DNA of 64,000 nucleotides, taken from contig NZ_RBAN01000003.1 of the NCBI RefSeq assembly GCF_003626655.1, positions 124,001-188,000 on the forward strand, given 5' to 3'. The notes beneath the pieces were generated by a model, which did no database searches, was not told where the DNA came from, and saw only the letters and a list, made by a program, of their open reading frames with translations. Of this stretch, positions 58,113 through 64,000 are shown in pieces (the stretch's first letter is position 1; each line of letters opens with the position of its first letter). Position numbers and translations under genes: made by a program. The stretch is from Micromonospora costi (lineage in GTDB: Bacteria > Actinomycetota > Actinomycetes > Mycobacteriales > Micromonosporaceae).

Positions 58113-59249
58113 TCACTTGTTCTTGTTGACGAAGTCCGGGTGCTCCAGCAGGAACGGGTCGAGCTGTTCGTTGTGCAGGGCGGTGAAGAAGTCGTCCACG
58201 CCCGCCTTGAACTGCTCGCCCTTGTACTTGTCGCCGTCGAAGACCGGCCCGCCCGGCAGTTTGATCATCTGGATCGTGTTCGGGCGGATGTTCTTCAGCG
58301 CGAGCGCGAAGTCGACGACGCTGTTGCCCCGGCCGCTGAAGATCAGCGACTGCCCGGCGGCGCGGAGCACCTTGTCCAGCTTGATCGGGTTGGCCACCAC
58401 GTCGGCGCTGAACGCCTGCCCGGCCATCGCCTTGACGAACTGCTGCTGGTGCCGCTGCCGGCCGTAGTCGGCGTCGGGCACGCCGTTCTTCGGGTAGCGC
58501 TGCCGGACGTAGTCCAGCGCCTGCCAGCCGCTGAGGTGCTGGGTGCCCTTCTTGTAGACCGCCTGCGGCCCGATGTAGCCACCGCCGCCCGGCTTGCCCT
58601 CGCGGTGTCGTCCGCTCGGCTCGCGGTGCTCGGAGCGCACCTCGCGCTCGATGTACATCGTGACGCCGCCCATCGCGTCGACGATCTTCTGGAAGCCCGT
58701 GAAGTTGATGATGGCGCCGGCGTCGAACCGCTTGATCCCGGTCTCCCTCTGCACGGTCTTCGAGAGCAGCTCGAAGCCGCGGGCGGCGTCCGGGTTCTTG
58801 CCGGGGATCTGGCTGCCGAAGGACATCGCGGCGTTGAGCTTGGTGCGCTCGCCGTGGAAGTTCGCCGGCTCGAACGCCGGGATGTCGACGTAGAGGTCCC
58901 GCGGCATCGAGAACAGGTACGCGCGGTCCATCGACGACGGCACGTGCAGCACCATGATCGAGTCGGCCAGCGGCGGCGTCTCGGGGTTCCGGGGGTCGAT
59001 GCCCACCAGCAGGATGTTGAGCGGACCCTTGATGTCGCTCTTGCGGGGCTGGGCACCGGCGGCCTGGTCACCGAAGAGGTCAGCCTTGCCGACCGCGCCC
59101 TCGTACCGGGCCGTCAGCACCTCGGTAACGACGAGCACCCCGCCGCTGAGCACCATGAGCACGGTCCCGAAGACGGTGCAGATCCGCGCCCACCGGGGTA
59201 CGCCCCGCCAGATGGACGACTTGCGGCCGTTCTTGCCGGCCTTGGCCAC
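58113..59249 (-). CDS. LytR-CpsA-Psr (LCP) family cell-wall glycopolymer ligase
   Basis: A 378-residue membrane-anchored protein that in related bacteria attaches teichoic-acid-like or arabinogalactan polymers to peptidoglycan. A basic N-terminus and one helix (ICTVFGTVLMVLSGGVLVVTEV) lead to an extracellular LCP domain with LNILLVGIDPRN, DSIMVLHVPSS, AYLFSMPRDLYVDIP, FDAGAIINFTGFQKIVDAMGGV and ALDYVRQRYP with the expected Arg residues. GTG 59249 has CGGAG at good distance; ATG 59255 is too close to it. It lies between atpD and atpC, behind a terminator, and should have its own promoter in the 59250-59422 gap. Confidence 0.92.
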   Translation of the reverse strand: MAKAGKNGRKSSIWRGVPRWARICTVFGTVLMVLSGGVLVVTEVLTARYEGAVGKADLFGDQAAGAQPRKSDIKGPLNILLVGIDPRNPETPPLADSIMVLHVPSSMDRAYLFSMPRDLYVDIPAFEPANFHGERTKLNAAMSFGSQIPGKNPDAARGFELLSKTVQRETGIKRFDAGAIINFTGFQKIVDAMGGVTMYIEREVRSEHREPSGRHREGKPGGGGYIGPQAVYKKGTQHLSGWQALDYVRQRYPKNGVPDADYGRQRHQQQFVKAMAGQAFSADVVANPIKLDKVLRAAGQSLIFSGRGNSVVDFALALKNIRPNTIQMIKLPGGPVFDGDKYKGEQFKAGVDDFFTALHNEQLDPFLLEHPDFVNKNK

Positions 59250-59422
59250 GAGCATCTCCGTTCGTCACGCCGCTTTCTTCTTGTGAAGACGGCGCGCGTC
59301 GTTGAAAAGTTGCACCGATCAACGCTGATCCTGGTAAACGCGCGATGAACGGTACCCCGGTGGCCGGCGACTGCCGACCACGGAGAACCGAGCAGCGGCG
59401 ATGATAGGGCCCGAAGATGAAC

Positions 59423-59457
59423 AAAAGGCCGCCCCGGGGTTACCGGGGCGGCCTTTT
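59423..59457 (-). terminator. Rho-independent terminator after atpD
   Basis: A perfect 15-bp stem (59423-59437 with 59443-59457) that reads AAAAGGCCGCCCCGG then CCGGGGCGGCCTTTT, giving a U-run on the minus strand; symmetric, so it could work in both directions. It lies 13 bp past the atpD stop. It is one of very few hairpins here with a T-run and closes the main ATP synthase operon. Confidence 0.9.
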
Positions 59458-59470
59458 CGTTACGGGCGCG

Positions 59471-60907
59471 TCAGCCCTTCATGAGCTCCGCGGCCTTGCG
59501 CTCGAGGTCGTCGAGACCGCCGCACATGAAGAACGCCTGCTCGGGGAAGTGGTCGTACTCACCCTCGCTGATCTTCCGGAAGGCCTCGATGGTCTCCTTG
59601 ATCGGGACCGTCGAGCCCGGAACGCCGGTGAACTGCTCCGCCGCGTAGGTGTTCTGCGACAGGAAGCGCTCGATCCGGCGGGCCCGGCCGACCGTGACCT
59701 TGTCCTCCTCGGAGAGCTCCTCGATGCCGAGGATGGCGATGATGTCCTGCAGGTCCTTGTAGCGCTGCAGGATCCGCTTCACCTCGGTGGCCACCGCGAA
59801 GTGCTCCTGGCCGACGAACTCCGGGGCGAGGATCCGGGACGAGGACGCCAGCGGGTCCACGGCCGGGTAGATGCCCTTGTCGGAGATCGACCGCTCCAGG
59901 TTGGTGGTCGCGTCCAGGTGGGCGAACGTGGTGGCCGGAGCGGGGTCGGTGTAGTCGTCCGCCGGCACGTAGATCGCCTGCATGGAGGTGATGGCCTGGC
60001 CCCGGACGGAGGTGATGCGCTCCTGGAGCTCGCCCATCTCGTCGGCCAGGGTCGGCTGGTAACCCACGGCGCTCGGCATACGGCCGAGCAGGGTGGAGAC
60101 CTCCGAACCCGCCTGGGTGAAGCGGAAGATGTTGTCGATGAAGAGCAGCACCTCCTGCTTCTTCACGTCGCGGAAGTACTCCGCCATCGTGAGCGCGGAG
60201 AGCGCGACCCGCAGCCGGGTGCCCGGCGGCTCGTCCATCTGGCCGTAGACCAGCGCCGTCTTGTCGATGACGCCGGACTCGGTCATCTCGGCGATGAGGT
60301 CGTTGCCCTCACGGGTCCGCTCACCCACGCCGGCGAAGACCGACGTACCACCGAAGTTGCGGGCCACGCGGGTGATCATCTCCTGGATGAGCACCGTCTT
60401 GCCCACACCGGCGCCGCCGAACAGGCCGATCTTGCCGCCCTTGACGTACGGGGCGAGCAGGTCGATGACCTTGATGCCGGTCTCCAGCATCTCGGTCTTC
60501 GGCTCCAGGTCCGCGAAGGCCGGGGCCTTGCGGTGGATCTGCCAACGGTCGTCGGCCTCGAGCGTCTCGCCCTCGGTGAGGTTCAGGACCTCGCCGATCG
60601 CGTTGAACACGTGGCCCTTGACGGCGTCGCCCACCGGCACGGTGATCGGCGAGCCGGTGTCACGCACCACCGAGCCGCGGACCAGGCCGTCGGTCGGCTG
60701 CATCGAGATGGCGCGGACCACGTTGTCGCCCAGGTGCTGGGCGACCTCGAGGGTCAGCGTCTTCTCGCCGCCGGAGAGCGTCACGTCGACGTTGAGGGCG
60801 TTGAACAGGTCCGGCATGGCGTCGCGCGGGAACTCGGCGTCGACGACCGGGCCGATGACCCGGACCACGCGACCCGTGGCCGTCTTGGTCTCTACTGGGG
60901 CAGTCAT
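59471..60907 (-). CDS. atpD: ATP synthase beta subunit
   Basis: A 478-residue catalytic subunit of F1. Walker A is GGAGVGKT, followed by GERTREGNDL, LVYGQMDEPPGTRLRVALSAL, the Walker B LLFIDNIFRFTQAG, and the DELSEED-loop equivalent EELSEEDK near residue 395. Length and motifs are normal. ATG 60907 overlaps the atpG stop (TGATG); an in-frame GTG lies directly upstream at 60910. A U-tract terminator follows, so atpD rather than atpC is the last gene of this transcript. Confidence 0.98.
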   Translation of the reverse strand: MTAPVETKTATGRVVRVIGPVVDAEFPRDAMPDLFNALNVDVTLSGGEKTLTLEVAQHLGDNVVRAISMQPTDGLVRGSVVRDTGSPITVPVGDAVKGHVFNAIGEVLNLTEGETLEADDRWQIHRKAPAFADLEPKTEMLETGIKVIDLLAPYVKGGKIGLFGGAGVGKTVLIQEMITRVARNFGGTSVFAGVGERTREGNDLIAEMTESGVIDKTALVYGQMDEPPGTRLRVALSALTMAEYFRDVKKQEVLLFIDNIFRFTQAGSEVSTLLGRMPSAVGYQPTLADEMGELQERITSVRGQAITSMQAIYVPADDYTDPAPATTFAHLDATTNLERSISDKGIYPAVDPLASSSRILAPEFVGQEHFAVATEVKRILQRYKDLQDIIAILGIEELSEEDKVTVGRARRIERFLSQNTYAAEQFTGVPGSTVPIKETIEAFRKISEGEYDHFPEQAFFMCGGLDDLERKAAELMKG

Positions 60908-61836
60908 CACACTTCACTTCCCGACGCGGCCAGCGCGTTCGCGCCGCCGACGATCTCACTGATCTCCTGGGTGATCCCGGCCTGGCGGGCCGAGTTCATC
61001 TCACGCGTGTACTTCTCGATCATCTCTTCGGCGTTGTCCGTGGCCGCCTTCATGGCGCGCCGCCGGGCCGCCGACTCGCTCGCCGCCGACTCGATCAGCG
61101 CCGCGTAGATCCGCGTGTTGATGTACTTCGGCAGCAGCGCGTCGAGCAGCGCCTCCGCCTCCGGCTCGAACTCGTACGCCGGCAGCAGGCCCTCGGACCG
61201 CGGGCGGTCCTCCACCTGCATCGGGCCGATGATCTTCGCGACCGGGGTCTGCGTCATCAGGGAGTGGAACTCGGTGTAGACGATGTGCAGCTCGTCGATC
61301 CCGAGCACCCCGTCCGCCCCGGCGCCGCCGTCCACGTCGTCCGCACCGGCCGAGAACGCCTTGATCAGCGTCTCGCCCACCGTGCGGGCGTCCGCGAACG
61401 CCGGCTGCTCGGAGAAGCCCGTCCAGCTCGCCTCGATCGGCCGGTTGCGGAACCGGTAGTACGTCACGCCCTTGCGGCCGACGACGTAGAGCACCGGCTC
61501 CTTGCCGTCGGCCCGCAGCCGGGCGATCAGCGACTCCGCCGTCCGGATCGCGTTGGTGCTGTAACCACCGGCCAGACCCCGGTCGGCGGTGACCAGCAGG
61601 ACGCCCGCCCGGCGCACCCGCTCGCGCGGGGTGAGCAGCGGGTGGTCGATCCGCGCGTTGGACGCCAGCGCCGTGAGCACGCCGGTGATGGCCTGGGCGT
61701 ACGGCAGGGACGCCTCGACCCGGGCCTGGGCCTTGGCGATCCGGCTCGTCGCCACGAGCTCCATCGCCTTGGTGATCTTCTTCATCGACTTCGCCGAGCG
61801 GATCCGTTGACGAAGAACGCGTACCTGGGCCGCCAT
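60907..61836 (-). CDS. atpG: ATP synthase gamma subunit
   Basis: A 309-residue rotor shaft subunit. The N-terminal helix MAAQVRVLRQRIRSAKSMKKITKAMELVATSRI and the C-terminal ARRRAMKAATDNAEEMIEKYTREMNSARQAGITQEISEIVGGANA, both diagnostic, are intact. An insertion with Gly/Asp-rich sequence (SAGADDVDGGAGADGVLGIDEL) occurs around residue 160-175; mycobacterial and related gammas also carry a loop there. It starts at ATG 61836, 10 bp after atpA, and overlaps atpD. Confidence 0.97.
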   Translation of the reverse strand: MAAQVRVLRQRIRSAKSMKKITKAMELVATSRIAKAQARVEASLPYAQAITGVLTALASNARIDHPLLTPRERVRRAGVLLVTADRGLAGGYSTNAIRTAESLIARLRADGKEPVLYVVGRKGVTYYRFRNRPIEASWTGFSEQPAFADARTVGETLIKAFSAGADDVDGGAGADGVLGIDELHIVYTEFHSLMTQTPVAKIIGPMQVEDRPRSEGLLPAYEFEPEAEALLDALLPKYINTRIYAALIESAASESAARRRAMKAATDNAEEMIEKYTREMNSARQAGITQEISEIVGGANALAASGSEV

Positions 61837-61846
61837 GGGTCAGCCC

Positions 61847-63502
61847 TTACTGGTTCTCGACCGGGCGGTCGGTCGCACCGTCACGGAACCGGGTCACCGT
61901 CTCGCGGTTCTCCTCGCCCTCCAGCGGAGCGGCGGGCGCCTCGTTGATCTGGCGCTCGTCCTCGCGGCCGAGGAAGACCTGCTTGAACTCGGTGATGGCC
62001 GACTCGAGCGAGCCGATGATGTCGTCGTCCCACTTGTTGTCGGCGATGGCCGCCAGCACGCCCGCGTTCTTGTGCCGCAGGTACTGGAGGAACTCCGACT
62101 CGAAGCGCCGGATCTCGCCGACCGGGACGTCGTCCAGCTTGCCCTCGGTGCCGGCCCAGACCGAGACGACCTGCTCCTGCACCGGGTACGGCGAGTAGTT
62201 CGGCTGCTTCAGCAGCTCGACCAGGCGGGAACCGCGCTCCAGCTGGGCGCGGGAGGCCTTGTCCAGGTCCGAGGCGAAGGCGGCGAACGCCTCCAGCTCG
62301 CGGTACTGGGCCAGGTTGAGCCGGAGCGAACCGGCGACCTTCCGCATCGGCTTCACCTGGGCGGCGCCGCCGACCCGGGAGACCGAGGTGCCGACGTTGA
62401 TGGCCGGCCGGACGCCCTGGTTGAACAGGTCGGTCTCGAGGAAGATCTGGCCGTCGGTGATCGAGATGACGTTGGTCGGGATGAACGCCGAGATGTCGTT
62501 CGCCTTGGTCTCGATGATCGGCAGGCCGGTCATCGAGCCGCCACCCAGCTCGTCGGAGAGCTTGGCGCAGCGCTCCAGCAGCCGGGAGTGCAGGTAGAAG
62601 ACGTCACCCGGGTACGCCTCGCGGCCCGGCGGGCGGCGCAGCAGCAGCGACACGGCCCGGTACGCCTCGGCCTGCTTGCTCAGGTCGTCGAAGACGATCA
62701 GGACGTGCTTGCCGCCGTACATCCAGTGCTGCCCGATGGACGAGCCGGTGTAGGGGGCCAGGTACTTGAAGCCGGCCGGGTCGGACGCCGGGGAGGCCAC
62801 GATGGTCGTGTACTCCATGGCGCCCGCCTCCTCCAGCGTCCCCTTGAGGGAGGCGATGGTGGAGGCCTTTTGGCCGATGGCGACGTAGATGCAGCGGACC
62901 TGCTTCTTCGGGTCGCCGGAACGCCAGTTGTCCCGCTGGTTGAGGATCGCGTCCAGCGCGACCGTGGTCTTGCCGGTCTTGCGGTCGCCGATGATCAGCT
63001 GGCGCTGGCCACGGCCGATCGGGGTCATGGCGTCGATGGCCTTGATGCCGGTCTGCAGCGGCTCGAACACCGACTGCCGGGACATCACGTTGGGGGCCTG
63101 GAGCTCCAGCTCCCGGTAGCCCTCGTTCGTGATGTCGCCGAGGCCGTCGATCGGCTGGCCGAGCGCGTTGACCACCCGGCCGAGGAAGGCGTCGCCAACC
63201 GGCACGGAGAGCACCCGCTCCGTGCGCTTGACGCGCTGCCCCTCCTCGATGCCGCTGTAGTCACCGAGGACGACGACACCGATGTCCCGGACGTCCAGGT
63301 TCAGCGCCACGCCGAGCGTGCCGTCCTCGAACTCCAGGAGCTCGTTGGTCATGGTCGAGGGCAGGCCCTCGACGTGGGCGATGCCGTCGCCGGCGTCAGC
63401 GACGGTGCCGACCTCCTCGCGGGAGACGTCGGTCGAGTAGGAGGAGACGAAGCGCTCCAGGGCGCCGCGGATCTCCTCCGTCGAGATGGTCAGCTCGGCC
63501 AT
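61847..63502 (-). CDS. atpA: ATP synthase alpha subunit
   Basis: A 551-residue non-catalytic nucleotide-binding subunit. Walker A reads GDRKTGKTT (usually GDRQTGKTT), with IGQKASTIA, LIVFDDLSKQAEAYR and the catalytic-finger region RPAINVGTSVSRVGGAAQ. The C-terminus extends some 30 residues past the helical domain (NEAPAAPLEGEENRETVTRF), a tail seen in other actinobacteria where it is tied to suppression of ATP hydrolysis in mycobacteria. It starts at ATG 63502, 93 bp after atpH. Confidence 0.98.
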   Translation of the reverse strand: MAELTISTEEIRGALERFVSSYSTDVSREEVGTVADAGDGIAHVEGLPSTMTNELLEFEDGTLGVALNLDVRDIGVVVLGDYSGIEEGQRVKRTERVLSVPVGDAFLGRVVNALGQPIDGLGDITNEGYRELELQAPNVMSRQSVFEPLQTGIKAIDAMTPIGRGQRQLIIGDRKTGKTTVALDAILNQRDNWRSGDPKKQVRCIYVAIGQKASTIASLKGTLEEAGAMEYTTIVASPASDPAGFKYLAPYTGSSIGQHWMYGGKHVLIVFDDLSKQAEAYRAVSLLLRRPPGREAYPGDVFYLHSRLLERCAKLSDELGGGSMTGLPIIETKANDISAFIPTNVISITDGQIFLETDLFNQGVRPAINVGTSVSRVGGAAQVKPMRKVAGSLRLNLAQYRELEAFAAFASDLDKASRAQLERGSRLVELLKQPNYSPYPVQEQVVSVWAGTEGKLDDVPVGEIRRFESEFLQYLRHKNAGVLAAIADNKWDDDIIGSLESAITEFKQVFLGREDERQINEAPAAPLEGEENRETVTRFRDGATDRPVENQ

Positions 63503-63595
63503 CCTCTGCTTCCTTATGTATCAGGGGCCCGGGATACCTAGTACCGACCGGTCCGAGTGGCGTCTGTCGTTCAGGGCGCTGTGCGGCTGAGCCGG

Positions 63596-64000
63596 TCAGC
63601 GCTTCGCGAGCGCGTTGCGGGTCTCGTTGAGGCGGCGCAGGACGGTGCCGTCGTACAGGTCGGAGCCGACCCGCACGCTCACGCCACCCAGGACGTCGGG
63701 GTTCACCGTCTGTCGGACGGATACTTCCCGACCGTATATCGCGGAGAGGCGAGCGCCCAGCCGCTGCTCCTCCTCGTCACTCAACGGGGAGGCCACCGTG
63801 ACGTACGCGACCTGCCGGTCCCGCCGGTCGGCGGCCAGCTCGACCAGCCGGGTGAGCGCCCCCGTGAAGGAGCGCCCGCCGAAGCCGGCGAGCGCGACCC
63901 CGACGAGGTAGGCGGTGACCGGCCTGGCCTTGCCGCTGAGCAGCTGGTCGACCAGGGTCCCCCGCCGGTCGGCGGGGACCATCGGGTCGGACAGCACGCT
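63596..64000 (-). CDS. atpH: ATP synthase delta subunit, 3' part (cut by window edge)
   Basis: The C-terminal 134 or so residues of the F1 delta (OSCP) subunit; the 5' part lies beyond base 64000. Recognisable features are the helical stretch LVDQLLSGKARPVTAYLVG, RLVELAADRRDRQVAYVTVASPLSDEEEQRL and the typical ending VNPDVLGGVSVRVGSDLYDGTVLRRLNETRNALAKR (in parts), which matches the conserved C-terminus of the family. Order atpH-atpA-atpG-atpD is as usual. Confidence 0.93.
   Translation of the reverse strand, partial: SVLSDPMVPADRRGTLVDQLLSGKARPVTAYLVGVALAGFGGRSFTGALTRLVELAADRRDRQVAYVTVASPLSDEEEQRLGARLSAIYGREVSVRQTVNPDVLGGVSVRVGSDLYDGTVLRRLNETRNALAKR

Noticed and set aside
59346..59354. TGAACGGTA upstream of the LCP gene, resembling part of the ccr/ecm motif
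   Set aside because: Only 9 of 13 positions match and the palindromic partner half is missing; such a match is expected by chance in 64 kb of GC-rich DNA more easily than the full 13-mer.

Overview
The window is about 64 kb of very GC-rich DNA whose genes are dense and overlap with translational coupling (TAGTG, ATGA), use many GTG starts, and match actinobacterial families throughout. The gene set (conservon, scy/filP-type coiled-coil proteins, NucS, the 180-kDa-class NAD glutamate dehydrogenase, class F sortase, Ccr/Ecm, LCP protein, MurA with Asp in place of the catalytic Cys) points to a filamentous actinomycete, most likely Micromonosporaceae (Micromonospora-like). No rRNA, tRNA, IS transposase, prophage or CRISPR array was seen.

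Layout. 0.1-5.3 kb (minus strand): a four-gene conservon, cvnA-cvnB-cvnC-cvnD, then a lactonase. 5.7-10.1 kb (plus): two paralogous membrane/disordered proteins, a sodium:solute symporter, a small membrane protein and a disordered protein, closed by a strong hairpin. 10.2-14.5 kb: a secreted GH6/CBM2 cellulase with a CebR-like palindrome upstream, and a secreted charged-repeat protein overlapping a class F sortase gene. 14.5-21.8 kb: the giant glutamate dehydrogenase and a lipoprotein class B penicillin-binding protein. 21.8-22.4 kb is a gene-free patch built of dispersed palindromes. 22.4-24.7 kb: an arginase-like protein and a CnoX/YbbN-like thioredoxin-TPR protein.

24.9-31.7 kb, with outliers at 39.3-41.1, 47.6-49.6 and 53.8-54.7 kb, holds acyl-CoA metabolism: IcmA, MeaB, acetyl-CoA acetyltransferase, methylmalonyl-CoA epimerase, crotonyl-CoA carboxylase/reductase (ccr), a tandem-fused 3-hydroxyacyl-CoA dehydrogenase, ethylmalonyl-CoA mutase (ecm) and a single-domain 3-hydroxybutyryl-CoA dehydrogenase. 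A cobalamin adenosyltransferase at 56.2 kb would supply their cofactor. Together they make most of an acetyl-CoA to ethylmalonyl-CoA route. ccr and ecm, 19 kb apart, share an identical 13-bp motif upstream, suggesting a common regulator. 32.1-36.1 kb: the filP-like/scy-like polar-growth pair.

36.7-57.2 kb also carries an AI-2E transporter, two alpha/beta hydrolases, FHA, aldehyde dehydrogenase, NucS, DUF4126, a secreted lysozyme-like protein, DUF1540, an ABC exporter, an HTH regulator divergent from an MFS exporter, MurA and a VOC protein. 57.3-64.0 kb (minus): the 3' part of the ATP synthase operon (atpH partial, atpA, atpG, atpD), a U-tract terminator, an LCP-family gene inserted before atpC, then a short atpC and a DUF2550 gene.

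The most unusual features are the LCP gene and two hairpins separating atpC from the rest of the operon, the shared ccr/ecm motif, several families of long intergenic palindromes, a sortase partner without a canonical LPXTG, and overlapping start codons of murA and the adenosyltransferase gene. All database-type assignments are from recognition of sequence motifs only; no search was run.
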